A stretch of 64,000 nucleotides of DNA from Brevibacterium sp. CBA3109 (GCF_040256645.1 NZ_CP158281.1:2914001-2978000), one strand, 5' to 3'. Shown: positions 51,342-60,850, counted from the stretch's first letter. Program-made: numbers and translations. The notes: generated by a model from the letters alone, not told the origin.

Positions 51342-52412
51342 ATGAAACGCATTGTCCGTCTCCTCCCCGGTTTGGGAGTCGCCGCAGCTGCCACAGCGAT
51401 CGCGTGGCCCGTCTCAATGGCAGCCCCCGTCCTCTCCCCACTCCTCATTGCGATCGTCCTGGGAATCATCGTCGGAAACGTGCTCCCCGAACTGCCTCAG
51501 ACATTCCGGCCCGGCCTCGATTTCGCGGCTAAGCCACTCCTGCGTTTGGGCATTGTCGCCCTCGGCGCGCAGGTCGTCCTCGGCGACATCCTCGAACTCG
51601 GCTGGCTGGTCCTCGTCCTCGCCGCAGTCGTCGTCGCCACAGGCGTCATCTCCAGCCTGCTGCTGGCACGTCCGTTCCGCGTCGAGTCGAATCTCGCTCT
51701 GCTCATCGGCTGTGGGTTCGGCATCTGCGGAGCCGCCGCAGTCGCCGGGATCGAGTCGACGCTGAAGGCGAAGAAGGAGGACGTGGCCGCGGCGATTGGT
51801 CTCGTGGTCCTCTTCGGCACGCTGATGATCGCTGTGATCCCCTCGCTGAGTCTTGCCTTCGGGCTGGCTCAGGACACCGCAGGCATGTGGGGCGGGGCGT
51901 CCACGCACGAGGTCGCGCAGGTCGTCGCGATCGGCGGCATCATCGGCCCCGCTGCTCTGCAGGTCGCCGTCCTCGTCAAGCTCTCCCGTGTCATCATGCT
52001 CGCCCCGACTGTCGCCGTGCTCAGCATGGTGATGCGCCGCAACGAAAGTCGGGAGGAAGCATCGGTGGCACCGACCGCCGAGGCAGCCCCGCAGTCCTCG
52101 TCGGGTGCTGGGTCTGGGTCGTCTGCACCATCCACCCAACCCGCCGCAAAGCGTCCGCCCATAGTCCCCCTCTTCGTCCTCGGCTTCCTCCTCATGGCGG
52201 GCTTGCGCACCTTCGGTCTGCTGCCGGACGTCGCGGTCGCCGGTCTGAGCTGGGTCCAAACCATGTGTCTGGCCATGGCGATGTTCGCCCTGGGACGCGG
52301 GGTCCGATGGCGTTCGCTGCGAGACCTCGGCGCCGGTCCGATCGGCCTGGCCGCGACGACGACTCTCATCATTGCCGTGATCGGACTGGGCGGTGCCCTC
52401 CTGTTGACCTGA
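51342..52412 (+). CDS. YeiH/UPF0324 family putative sulfate exporter
   Basis: A 356-residue membrane protein: NVLPELPQTFRPGLDFAAKPLLRLGIVALGAQV, LIGCGFGICGAAAVAGIESTLKAKKEDVAAAIGLVVLFGT, and GMWGGASTHEVAQVVAIG are characteristic of the family. A low-complexity loop at about 240-270 separates two halves. The family is proposed to export sulfate/sulfite; divergence from a trans-sulfuration gene agrees with sulfur metabolism. Confidence 0.87.
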   Translation: MKRIVRLLPGLGVAAAATAIAWPVSMAAPVLSPLLIAIVLGIIVGNVLPELPQTFRPGLDFAAKPLLRLGIVALGAQVVLGDILELGWLVLVLAAVVVATGVISSLLLARPFRVESNLALLIGCGFGICGAAAVAGIESTLKAKKEDVAAAIGLVVLFGTLMIAVIPSLSLAFGLAQDTAGMWGGASTHEVAQVVAIGGIIGPAALQVAVLVKLSRVIMLAPTVAVLSMVMRRNESREEASVAPTAEAAPQSSSGAGSGSSAPSTQPAAKRPPIVPLFVLGFLLMAGLRTFGLLPDVAVAGLSWVQTMCLAMAMFALGRGVRWRSLRDLGAGPIGLAATTTLIIAVIGLGGALLLT

Positions 52413-52535
52413 GCGCCGAGCCAAGCAGTGAACGCCGAACCGAGAGCGCACATGCTGGAAGAGCCCTCTGCGAACTGCCCAACTTCGCTACGCTGATTGC
52501 CAAGACGAACCATGATTCAGGCGAAGGGTGCAGCA

Positions 52536-53897
52536 ATGAGCGCGAGCGCGATAGTCGTCGGCAGCGGTGTGATGGGGGCGTCAATCGCGTTCTCTTTGGC
52601 CAAACGCGGATACGCGGTCACCGTCGTCGACAAGAAGTCCGGGCCGGCGCAGGGCTCGACCGGAGCCACCAGCGCGATCGTTCGCTTCACCTATTCTCTG
52701 CGGGACTCAATCGCCCTGGCATGGGAGTCGAAGCACCTGTGGGATAACCTGCGGGACTATGTGCAGGCACCGGAATCGGAGCCTGTCGCGGACTTCATTC
52801 GCACCGGCATGGCCGTCATCGACGTACCCGGACTGCTCCCGACCACCGTCCGCACAGACTTCGAGGATCTCTCGATCCCCTACACCGACTGGGACGCGGC
52901 CGACCTCGCCCGTGAGCTGCCCGGCATCGACACCTCGAACCACTACCCTCCCGTGCGCCCCGATGATCCGGGGTTCCTCGAAGACAGCAACGAGCCCGCG
53001 ACGGCGCTGTACACACCGGACGGCGGGTACATCTCCGATCCTGTACTGGCTACGGAGAACTTCGCCCGCGCCGCCAAACGACATGATGCCCAGTTCCTCT
53101 ACAACGCCGAGGTCATCAGTCTGCAGCACCGAACCATCAATACAGATCACAGCATCGCCGGCTCGCCCGGTGATGACGGCAGCACAGGCGAGGGTGCCAC
53201 TGCCTGGTCGCTCAAACTCGCCGACGGTCGAGTTCTCGATGCTGAGGTCGTGGTGAACGCGGCCGGGCCCTGGTCATCGCGGCTCAACGAGCTCGCGAAG
53301 GTCGGATCCGACCACGGAATCTCGGTGACTCCCCTGCGCCAAGAGGTCCATACCCTGCCAGCGGAGTCAATCGTCATCCGCAGCGACGGCTCTCCCATTC
53401 CCGCCCTCCTCGATGCCGGCATCGGCACCTATATGCGCGCCGAGGTGGGAGGCCAGCTGCTCATCGGAGGTTCGGAACCCGAGTGCGACGAGTTGGAGTG
53501 GGTCAAGGACCCAGACACCGTATCGATGAGCGTTCGTCCCGAGCAGTTCGAGACGCAGGCACTGCGAGCGGCCAAACGCTTCAATGACATCACGATCCCG
53601 AACAGGGCCCGCGGAGTCGTCGGCGTCTACGATGCCTCCACCGACTGGACCCCCATCTATGATCGCTGCGAGACAGATGGCTTCTATCAGGCGATCGGGA
53701 CGAGCGGCAACCAATTCAAGAATGCGCCGATGGTCGGCGAACTCATGGCAGAACTCATCGACGCCGTCGAGCACGGCCATGACCACGACGGTGATCCCGT
53801 CCGGGTTGCGCTCGAGCACACAGGCGGGGAATTGAATCTGGGAACCTTCTCCCGCCTGCGGTCTCCGGCGCAAACAAGCGGAAACGTCATGGGCTGA
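52536..53897 (+). CDS. FAD-dependent amino-acid oxidase family (DAO) oxidoreductase
   Basis: A 453-residue DAO-fold flavoenzyme: AIVVGSGVMGASIAFSLAKRGYAVTVVDKK (FAD motif), GSTGATSAIVRFTYSL (the flavin-linkage region of sarcosine-oxidase-like enzymes), VVVNAAGPWSSRLNELA, and the C-terminal GTSGNQFKNAPMVGELMAELID. It would oxidise a secondary amine or amino acid. ATG 52536 has AAGGG 7 nt upstream; an ATG at 52512 is an alternative. Confidence 0.85.
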   Translation: MSASAIVVGSGVMGASIAFSLAKRGYAVTVVDKKSGPAQGSTGATSAIVRFTYSLRDSIALAWESKHLWDNLRDYVQAPESEPVADFIRTGMAVIDVPGLLPTTVRTDFEDLSIPYTDWDAADLARELPGIDTSNHYPPVRPDDPGFLEDSNEPATALYTPDGGYISDPVLATENFARAAKRHDAQFLYNAEVISLQHRTINTDHSIAGSPGDDGSTGEGATAWSLKLADGRVLDAEVVVNAAGPWSSRLNELAKVGSDHGISVTPLRQEVHTLPAESIVIRSDGSPIPALLDAGIGTYMRAEVGGQLLIGGSEPECDELEWVKDPDTVSMSVRPEQFETQALRAAKRFNDITIPNRARGVVGVYDASTDWTPIYDRCETDGFYQAIGTSGNQFKNAPMVGELMAELIDAVEHGHDHDGDPVRVALEHTGGELNLGTFSRLRSPAQTSGNVMG

Positions 53898-53971
53898 CCT
53901 GCGCACAGCACACTCGAGCGCCGGTATTCGGGAGATGCCGGCCCTTCGCTTTGCGTTAGCCGCCCCTGCCG

Positions 53972-54718
53972 TTGTTGATCTTCATCGCTCTGTTGGCGAT
54001 CGGTGCGATCCGCGGTGTGCAGATCGGCGTGCTCATGCTCGTCGGCGCAGCCGGCATTGCCTCCATGGGTGCGCCTCTGGCCGGTCTCGTCATGATGCCG
54101 GTGGGCATGCAGGTGGCCCGCAAGTACGGAGTCGACTATGCGTTGATGGGCTTGGCGATCTGCTTCGCCACCGGCGAAGGCTCCGGTTCGACGATCTCCC
54201 GCGGATCCGCCTCGGCGAGCACCGAATCAGGTCCCTTCTCGTTCGTGCAGATCCTCACCGTCGTCCTCATGGTCAGCCTCATCGGCTCAGTCCTCATCCT
54301 GGCCGCGTTCGGCAAGGAACCCGATATCGGGCTGCTGTGCTTCCTGTTCGGCGCGATCCTCTCGCTCGCCGATCCCCAGACCGGCAGGGCCGCGCTGCCC
54401 AAGATCGACTGGTCGACCGTTCTGCTCGTGGCCGGCATCATCACCTTCGTCGGCGTGCTGCAGACGATGGGTGCCGTGGACCTCCTGGGTGAGGGCGCCG
54501 AGGCGATCGGATCGCCGCTCATCGAGGCACTCGGCGTGTGCTCAGCAGTCATCGACGTCTCACCGTTCTCAACACTGGGCGCCACGGTCGTGGCCACGGC
54601 TCCAGGCGATCACAAGGCGCGGCTCACAAGCATCCTCGTGAAGTTCGGCATGTCGATGGTCATCATCGGACCCCTCGTGCTCGTCGGTGGTCTCGTCGTC
54701 CCGGCCATGATCTTCTGA
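53972..54718 (+). pseudogene. SLC13/GntP-like permease with apparent in-frame internal deletions
   Basis: The frame (248 codons) begins just after a TAG and has only weak TTG/CTG starts and no ribosome-binding site. Recognisable permease segments follow: LIFIALLAIGAIRGVQIGVLMLV, MGAPLAGLVMMPVGMQVARKYGVDYALM, KIDWSTVLLVAGIITFVGVLQTMGAVDLLGEGA, DVSPFSTLGATVVAT, and a hydrophobic end. Family members are roughly 400-450 residues, and the linking stretches (after GAAGIAS, around ATGEGSGSTISRG, after GSPLIEAL) appear to be missing. Several deletions preserved the frame. The loss is inferred from remembered family length, not an alignment. Confidence 0.55.
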
Positions 54719-54763
54719 GGCACCCCGACGAAGCCACGCAGCTCCGCTGCTCTGAGCGCGACA

Positions 54764-54802
54764 GAAAATGGTGCTCAGCGAATCTCGCTGAGCACCATTT
54801 TC
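54764..54802. terminator. bidirectional intrinsic terminator
   Basis: A perfect 18-bp inverted repeat GAAAATGGTGCTCAGCGA (54764-54781) and its complement (54785-54802), loop of 3. The A/T-rich stem ends give T-runs on both strands. It lies between convergent genes. Confidence 0.85.
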
Positions 54803-54832
54803 ACCTCGCCGAGGGCGGCTCGCAGTTGAGCC

Positions 54833-55420
54833 TCAGCGCAGGGGCTTGACCAGAAGGACGAACTCGAGGTCGTCGACCAGCGGCACACCGAAACGATCGT
54901 CACCATAGGGGAAGGGCTCGACCTCTCCGGTGCGTTCGTAGCCTCGGCGCCCGTAGTATGCAATGAGCTCGGTCCGTTTGTTGATGACGCTCATCTGCAG
55001 CGAGTGGGCGCTCCAACGTTCGACCACCCACGCCTCGGCGAGGTTCATCAGTGCCGACCCCACACCCTGCCCCTGCCCCACCGGAGAGACCGCAAGCACG
55101 CCGAGATAGGCAATGTTGTCGACGGGTTGCCGCAGGTAGACGCTGCCGACTGCCTGGCCCTCGGCCGACCTGACCAAGATCATCGACGAATCGGGTTCGC
55201 CGAGCATCTCGCGGGCCATATCAGCATCAAGTCGCTGGCCGCTGAGCAGATCCGCCTCGGTCGTCCACCCCTGCTTTGAGAACTCACCACGGTAGGCGGA
55301 GGCGACGAGCTCAACATAGTCGTCGATGTCGTCGAGGCAGAGTTCGCTGACTTCGAAACCTGCTTCGTGCAGGATCAGCGTGTGAGCATCGACCATGGTG
55401 GCGGGTGCGTAAGAGGACAT
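54833..55420 (-). CDS. GNAT family N-acetyltransferase
   Basis: A 195-residue GNAT: LGVLAVSPVGQGQGVGSALMNLAEAWVVERW is the acetyl-CoA-binding region (Q/RxxGxG), and SVINKRTELIAYYGRRGYERTGEVEPFPYGDDRFG is the typical C-terminal end. AAGGAG precedes the ATG. The substrate is unknown. Confidence 0.88.
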   Translation of the reverse strand: MSSYAPATMVDAHTLILHEAGFEVSELCLDDIDDYVELVASAYRGEFSKQGWTTEADLLSGQRLDADMAREMLGEPDSSMILVRSAEGQAVGSVYLRQPVDNIAYLGVLAVSPVGQGQGVGSALMNLAEAWVVERWSAHSLQMSVINKRTELIAYYGRRGYERTGEVEPFPYGDDRFGVPLVDDLEFVLLVKPLR

Positions 55421-55589
55421 AGGTCGGCTCCTTGAGGATGTCTGACCGTCGCCAGGAACGGCCGAAAGAACAGGTTGTTCAACAGGCTAGTCGCTTAGCG
55501 GCGAACACCACTATAGTTTCATGCATCAGGACTGACACATTGACATGGCGGCATGGCAATGACCGACACCTTCGCCCTTAGGAGCGTAC

Positions 55590-55916
55590 ATGGACCTCGA
55601 GATCTCGGACGAGACGTACACCTTCACCCAGGACATCGCGGCATCGCGCTTCACGGTGAGCCACGACGAGAAGGTCATCGGACACGTCGACTACGTCGAC
55701 CGCGAGGCCAGCCCGGACGACACTTCCGAGGCCGCAGTGCGCACGTTCACCCACACGGAGGTCTCCCCTGCGTTCGGTGGCCGTGGGCTCGCGGCGCATT
55801 TGGTGCGCTTCGCCCTCGAGACCAGCGCCGAGGCGGATCTGAAGTTCCGTACGACCTGTTCATATGTCATGGAGTTCTTCCGCAAGCACCCCGAGTTCGA
55901 AGAGCTGCGTGCCTGA
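55590..55916 (+). CDS. small YjdJ-type GNAT acetyltransferase
   Basis: A 108-residue single-domain GNAT (COG2388 type): FTHTEVSPAFGGRGLAAHLVRFALETSAE carries the acetyl-CoA motif, and CSYVMEFFRKHPEFEEL is the conserved Cys-containing end of this subgroup. AGGAG precedes the ATG at 55590. TATAGT at 55512-55517 may be a promoter -10. Confidence 0.87.
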   Translation: MDLEISDETYTFTQDIAASRFTVSHDEKVIGHVDYVDREASPDDTSEAAVRTFTHTEVSPAFGGRGLAAHLVRFALETSAEADLKFRTTCSYVMEFFRKHPEFEELRA

Positions 55917-56175
55917 GCGGGCACGAACGTGAGAATGTAGCCGCCCCCGAGTTCTCGGGATCACGATGCACCACATAGTCCTGGTGACGAGCAGTGCCCT
56001 CATCCATCCCTCTCTGTCGGCCATGCCTCGAAGCTCGTATTCCAGCGAACCTCAGCCAACGAAATCCGCATCACACGCACCGGTCCTCACCACTACACTG
56101 TTCACTGTTGCGCTCTACCGTGTCTTTCGGCCACGACGCAGCCACGCCTTTTCGACAACCAAGGGAGGATCTGTC

Positions 56176-57633
56176 GTGGACATCACGCCGATCATCGACA
56201 AGCTCAACACCGGACTGTTCATCAATGGCCAGTGGCGTGATGCCGAGGGTGGAAAGACCATCGACGTCACCAATCCCGCGACCGGTGACCTCATCACGAC
56301 GGTCGCCGACGGATCCGCAGCCGATGCTGAAGAGGCCATCAAGGTCGCCGGTGACACCCAGGAGTCGTGGGCGGCCACCCCGCCGCGCGAACGTGCCGAG
56401 ATCCTCCGCCGCGCCTTCGAACTCCTCATCGAACGTGCCGACGACATCGCCGCGGTCATGACCGCGGAGATGGGCAAGCCCTTCGCCGAGTCCAAGGGCG
56501 AGGTCACATATGGGGCCGAGTTCTTCCGCTGGTTCTCCGAGGAGGCTGTGCGCGTCGGCGGCGAATACACCCAATCAACCGACGGAAAGACTCGCGTCAT
56601 GGTCTCCCGCGAACCGGTCGGCCCCTGCATCCTCATCACCCCATGGAACTTCCCGCTGGCCATGGGCACCCGCAAGATCGGCCCGGCCATCGCCGCCGGC
56701 TGCACCATGGTGTTCAAGCCTGCGAAGCTGACCCCGCTGACCTCTCTCATGCTCGTCGACGTGCTCGTCGAGGCCGGCCTGCCCGCCGGTGTCCTCAACG
56801 TCGTCACTTCTGATTCCGCGCGCCGCGTCGTCACCCCGTGGATGGAATCCGGCATCGCTCGCAAGGTCACGTTCACCGGATCCACCGAGGTGGGTGTGGG
56901 TCTGCTCAAGCAGGCCGCCGACAACGTTATGAAGACTTCGATGGAACTGGGTGGCAACGCCCCGTTCGTCGTCTGCGATGACGCCGACATCGACAAGGCC
57001 GTCACCGGTGCGGTCCAGGCGAAGATGCGCAACGGCGGCGAGGCCTGCACCTCGGCGAACCGTCTGTTCGTCCACTCCTCCGTTGCTGAGGAGTTCTCGG
57101 CGAAGCTGACCGAACGCATCGGTTCGATGAAGGTCGGCAACGGTCTCGACGAAGGCACCGAAGTGGGACCGCTGGTCGACCAGGACTCCTTGGACAAGGT
57201 CGCCGGCCTCGTCGACGATGCCGTGTCCAAGGGCGCGAGGGTCCTCACCGGCGGGTCGAAGATCGAGGGCAAGGGCTTCTTCTACACCCCGACCGTCATG
57301 ACCGATGTGCCGCTGGACTCCGAGATCCGCACCACCGAGATCTTCGGACCCGTCGCGCCCATCGTCACCTTCGACACCGACGAAGAGGGCATCGCATTGG
57401 CCAATGAGACCGAATTCGGTCTGGCCGGCTACCTGTTCAGTGAGAACGTCGAGCGTGCGCTGAACCTGGCCGACAAGATGCAGGTCGGCATGGTCGGCCT
57501 CAACACCGGCCTGGTCTCCAACCCCGCAGCACCCTTCGGCGGTGTGAAAAAATCCGGGCTCGGCCGCGAAGGCGGAAGCGTGGGTATCGAAGAGTTCCTC
57601 GAGGTCAAGTACGTGGCACTGCCCCGCGCCTGA
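56176..57633 (+). CDS. gabD: succinate-semialdehyde dehydrogenase (GabD-like)
   Basis: A 485-residue ALDH: CILITPWNFPLAMGTRKIGPA, FTGSTEVGVGLLKQAAD, SMELGGNAPFVVCDDADID (catalytic Glu), NGGEACTSANRLFV (nucleophile Cys), TEIFGPVAPIVTFDTDEEG, and PFGGVKKSGLGREGG. It converts succinate semialdehyde to succinate in GABA breakdown. GTG 56176 with AAGGGAGG upstream is the start; the 70-codon upstream extension is spurious. This is a second, longer SSADH than the one at 40998. Confidence 0.9.
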   Translation: MDITPIIDKLNTGLFINGQWRDAEGGKTIDVTNPATGDLITTVADGSAADAEEAIKVAGDTQESWAATPPRERAEILRRAFELLIERADDIAAVMTAEMGKPFAESKGEVTYGAEFFRWFSEEAVRVGGEYTQSTDGKTRVMVSREPVGPCILITPWNFPLAMGTRKIGPAIAAGCTMVFKPAKLTPLTSLMLVDVLVEAGLPAGVLNVVTSDSARRVVTPWMESGIARKVTFTGSTEVGVGLLKQAADNVMKTSMELGGNAPFVVCDDADIDKAVTGAVQAKMRNGGEACTSANRLFVHSSVAEEFSAKLTERIGSMKVGNGLDEGTEVGPLVDQDSLDKVAGLVDDAVSKGARVLTGGSKIEGKGFFYTPTVMTDVPLDSEIRTTEIFGPVAPIVTFDTDEEGIALANETEFGLAGYLFSENVERALNLADKMQVGMVGLNTGLVSNPAAPFGGVKKSGLGREGGSVGIEEFLEVKYVALPRA

Positions 57634-57741
57634 TCCCGCCCCACTCGACTACAGACAATGCGCATGTCGTGCGATCATGCATGGCATACGCATTCTCTAT
57701 GCGCAGGTTCCTGCCCAGACCGGAATTCCGACCGTCGCAGC

Positions 57742-57747
57742 TACAAT
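57742..57747 (+). promoter_or_regulatory. putative -10 (TACAAT) of the Imm5-like pair
   Basis: TACAAT lies eight nt before GTG 57756 and 14 nt before ATG 57762, with no Shine-Dalgarno. The pair probably has its own promoter and a leaderless mRNA. Confidence 0.45.
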
Positions 57748-57755
57748 CAGACAGC

Positions 57756-58388
57756 GTGAGCATGGATCGCGAGCGAAAGACGTACCGTCAACCTCGACAG
57801 GCTGACTTCTCATTGAGCATGGAGGACCTCCGATCGGTCGTTGCGTTCACCTCTGCCGCCGCCGAGGTGGTTCTCCCTCACTTCGAAATGCAGTGCCCCG
57901 AGGACGGCAGACCCCGTCAGGCTCTCATCGCCGCACACGCATTCGTCCACGGAGAGCCGCGATCCATGGCTCAGCGGGTGAGTGCTCCGGCCGCCCATCG
58001 CGCCGGGCGAGAGGCAGACTCTGAGGTTGCGTTCCATGCTGCGATGGCAGCCGGAGATGCGGCCGCATCAGCGTACCTGCATCCTCTGGCCGATTCGATA
58101 CAGGTCAAACATATTGTGCGCGCACCCGCACATGCCGTTCGCGTCATGGAACTCACCGGCAGCCCGGATGAGGATCCAGACCTTGATACCCTCCTTGACG
58201 GCTTCGCGTCGCATGCCACTTCCCAACTCAGCGATGTCCTTCGACGCTATCCGCGCATCGGTGCACCACCGAGCCGGATCAGTGCTCACATCAATCGGAT
58301 CAACGTTCTCATGTCTGAAATCGATGACTGGTTTCGCAGCCAGTCGACCACTGTGGCTGAGGCCGCCCGCCTCACGGAGCACTCATGA
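57756..58388 (+). CDS. Imm5-like putative immunity protein, first of a pair
   Basis: A 210-residue all-helical protein: FSLSMEDLRSVVAFTSAAAEVVLPHFEMQCPEDGRPRQALIAAHAFVHGEPRSMAQRVSA-type helices, then AAGDAAASAYLHPLADSIQVKHIVRAPAHAVRVMEL. The layout (acidic-basic helical repeat, PxDxRPRxAL, GDAAAxAYLHPL) matches proteins annotated as putative immunity proteins related to Imm5. Its stop overlaps the second gene's ATG (ATGA). No toxin gene is nearby. It starts at GTG 57756 or ATG 57762. Confidence 0.65.
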   Translation: MSMDRERKTYRQPRQADFSLSMEDLRSVVAFTSAAAEVVLPHFEMQCPEDGRPRQALIAAHAFVHGEPRSMAQRVSAPAAHRAGREADSEVAFHAAMAAGDAAASAYLHPLADSIQVKHIVRAPAHAVRVMELTGSPDEDPDLDTLLDGFASHATSQLSDVLRRYPRIGAPPSRISAHINRINVLMSEIDDWFRSQSTTVAEAARLTEHS

Positions 58389-58897
58389 TTCTGCCCGAGG
58401 TTCGTGACCCGGCAATGGTGACGATTCGACGGGGCGGCACACTGACAGATGACGATCATCGACTGCTTGCACTGTGGGCAGCCGACTGCGCCGAGCATGT
58501 CCTGCCCCTCTTCGAACGCGAAACTCCGGAGGACACACGAGCCCATGATGCTGTGGCTGCCACACGTGCCTGGGCGGAAGGCACCGTGGAGATGATGCGG
58601 GCGCGCACCGCCGGAGGACACGCTATGGCCGCTGCCCGCCCGTTGCGAGGTGCAGCTCGGTTCGCGGCCTATTCGGCGGGACAGGCGGCCTGTGTCGGGC
58701 ACGTTGCCGAACACGATCTTGGTGCGGCGGCCTATGCCATCAAAGCCGCCCGCAGTGCGAATCCCGAGGATCCTGCGGCGGGACGGACCGAACGTGACTG
58801 GCAGAGAGACCAGCTGCCCGGGCCGGTCCTTGAACTCGTCCTTGCGGATCAGAGGCGACGCAACTCCATCTGCTGGTTCCTCTTCGACACCGACTGA
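58385..58897 (+). CDS. Imm5-like putative immunity protein, second of a pair
   Basis: A 170-residue helical protein: VTIRRGGTLTDDDHRLLALWAADCAEHVLPLFERETPEDTRAHDAVAATRAWAEG, GGHAMAAARPLRGAARFAAYSAGQAACVGHVAEHDLGAAAYAIKAARSA, then RDWQRDQLPGPVLELVLADQRRRNSICW. This sequence pattern is that of Imm5-family proteins. The family is predicted to protect against polymorphic toxins; none is visible here. It overlaps the preceding related gene by 4 bp, probably an old duplication. Confidence 0.75.
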   Translation: MILPEVRDPAMVTIRRGGTLTDDDHRLLALWAADCAEHVLPLFERETPEDTRAHDAVAATRAWAEGTVEMMRARTAGGHAMAAARPLRGAARFAAYSAGQAACVGHVAEHDLGAAAYAIKAARSANPEDPAAGRTERDWQRDQLPGPVLELVLADQRRRNSICWFLFDTD

Positions 58898-58936
58898 ATC
58901 TGCTCACCTGCTCCGAAGACCTGAAAGCTTAGAGCT

Positions 58937-60838
58937 TCAGGCGCGGCGGCGAGCGAGAACGTCGTCGATGGCGCCCAGCTCGGGAGCCTTGTTGGTCCGG
59001 ATCGCCTTGCGACCGTGGTCCAGTGGGCTGTCCTCACGAGCCGAATCGCTGAGTTCTGGGCGGTAGCCGAGTTCAGCGGCGAACTGAGCTGCGATGTCCT
59101 CGCGGCTGCGGGCCTCGGTCTCGTAGGAAGACGCATCGGCCGCCTTCGACTCGGGGATCGGGTGCTCAACCTGTGGGGCCTCAACATAGCTGGGGACTGG
59201 CAGCGGCGTCGGTGACCAGGCATCACGCGCCTGCAGCCGCTGCATGAACGGATCGTTCACCTTGGCGGTATCGACATTCGACGCGGCCGCCACGACGTCG
59301 GCGTCCTGTGCGTAGTCACTCTCGGCAACCGCCTCGGCCTGCGGCACGGCCTCAGTCTCGGAAGCCGACCCCACGTCGAGGGTCGAATCGGCGGTCGCCG
59401 CGAAGCTCTCCGCCTGGATAGCGGATGCCGACTCGGCTGCAGCCGCATTCTCCACAGCGTCTGTCTCCGTGGACTCTGTTGCCTTAGCGTCTGTTGCCGC
59501 TGCGTCGGGCGCTGGTTCTTCGATGATGGGGATCGGGCCGGTGAGCAGCACCTGACGGGTGGTGTGACCTTCTGCGGCTTCATTGCGAATTCGCACGATT
59601 GGAATTTCGCCCGTGGCGGCCTCTTCTTTGGTCTGCTTGGCGCTCACATTGCGCTGCATGACGGCACGCGCCTGGGCAGCCTTCGTCGATCCTGCCGACC
59701 GTGCCTCACCGGGCTGGGCTTCCGTGGCCTTCGACGCAGCAGATGTCGGGGCAGCAGGAACCGAGGCCGCGGCTGGCTTCGCAGCCGTTCTCTGCTTCGG
59801 CGCGGTGCGCTTGGTCTTCACCATCCCGCCGTCGAGTTCCCGGAGGCGAGCCTTGATCTCATATTTGCGCAGGTTGAGTGTGCGCACGATGACCAGGGAG
59901 ACGACCGCGAGTCCGAGGAACACTCCGGTGAGAGCGACATGGACGACCGAGAACATCGCGAGTACGCCGGTCACCAGAACGCCCAAGGCAGAGGCCAGGA
60001 AGAGCAGTGCGAATCCTCGCGTCACCGCACCCAGCGATTTCATCGACTCGCGCAGTGTCGTTGCTTTCTCAGTCATCGAATGGTCCTCATCGGCTCCGAA
60101 AGTCGGGGTGGGAATCTGTGTACCTCGTCTGCTTGTCTCTGCTGTGCCAGTGGTGACGGCTTCGCTGGATCGACTGTGCGGCGATCGTGGCGCAGCCCTT
60201 CCCGGGCGGATCGGAATCGTCCCGGAGTGCTCGCCGATGTGGCTGGTGCTGCCTGAATCTCGGCTTGTCGACGAACCCTGGGCGTTCAGGCCGTGTCCGT
60301 TCGGGCCATGGCCGCTCGAACCCCGCTGGGACTGGTTGAACACGGCGTGTACTGCGGGATGCAGCAGTCGAACGTTGTCGACCGTCGCCGAGGCGGCTGC
60401 CTCGTGTGAGCTGTGGCTGTCGAGGTAAGTGGAGCGGGTTTCACCGACGGCCACAGGCAGGGAACTGCGCTGGTACTGTTCGTTCGCCTCGGTGATGGTG
60501 GAGCTCGTGTCCGTGGTCGAACTCGAGCCAACCTGTCCGTCGATGACGGCGAACTCCGGTGCACGCGCGGAGAGGCTGAGCTTCGGTGCGCCCGTCATCG
60601 CTGCGACGTCGGGGCGTGGAACGGTCGCTTCGATGCTGACCGAGGAGTGGAATACTCTCGCGCGTTCCGTGTGATCGTGGCCGGGGATCTGGGGGTCGGC
60701 GGCGACGACCTGCGCCCGATCCGGGACGGTGTCGACCTCGACGCGGGAGAGCTCCGTGGCTGATTTGCGGATCATTGTGGGCACGACAACGACGAAGACC
60801 ACGATGATGGCGATAACGACGATGATGCTGGTGTCCAC
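58937..60838 (-). CDS. SepX/GlpR-type membrane protein of cell division
   Basis: A 633-residue protein with an N-terminal helix (IIVVIAIIVVFVVVVPTMI), a long disordered Ser/Thr/His-rich region to about 255, then a conserved block TLRESMKSLGAVTRGFALLFLASALGVLVTGVLAMF with two more membrane helices, and a long Ala/Glu/Thr-rich cytoplasmic tail. Topology and position next to rimJ and galU match actinobacterial SepX (Streptomyces) and GlpR (Corynebacterium), membrane partners of the divisome. GTG start at 60838 with TAGGGT six nt upstream. The MoeA-like partner Glp is not in this cluster. Confidence 0.7.
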   Translation of the reverse strand: MDTSIIVVIAIIVVFVVVVPTMIRKSATELSRVEVDTVPDRAQVVAADPQIPGHDHTERARVFHSSVSIEATVPRPDVAAMTGAPKLSLSARAPEFAVIDGQVGSSSTTDTSSTITEANEQYQRSSLPVAVGETRSTYLDSHSSHEAAASATVDNVRLLHPAVHAVFNQSQRGSSGHGPNGHGLNAQGSSTSRDSGSTSHIGEHSGTIPIRPGRAAPRSPHSRSSEAVTTGTAETSRRGTQIPTPTFGADEDHSMTEKATTLRESMKSLGAVTRGFALLFLASALGVLVTGVLAMFSVVHVALTGVFLGLAVVSLVIVRTLNLRKYEIKARLRELDGGMVKTKRTAPKQRTAAKPAAASVPAAPTSAASKATEAQPGEARSAGSTKAAQARAVMQRNVSAKQTKEEAATGEIPIVRIRNEAAEGHTTRQVLLTGPIPIIEEPAPDAAATDAKATESTETDAVENAAAAESASAIQAESFAATADSTLDVGSASETEAVPQAEAVAESDYAQDADVVAAASNVDTAKVNDPFMQRLQARDAWSPTPLPVPSYVEAPQVEHPIPESKAADASSYETEARSREDIAAQFAAELGYRPELSDSAREDSPLDHGRKAIRTNKAPELGAIDDVLARRRA

Positions 60839-60844
60839 ACTGCA

Positions 60845-60850
60845 ACCCTA
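60845..60850 (-). promoter_or_regulatory. putative -10 (TAGGGT) of the sepX/glpR-like gene
   Basis: TAGGGT lies six nt before GTG 60838, implying its own leaderless transcript apart from galU-rimJ. Confidence 0.45.

Noticed and set aside
55966-56175. 70-codon N-terminal extension of gabD
   Set aside because: Not ALDH-like; the GTG at 56176 has a strong AAGGGAGG and gives the normal family length.
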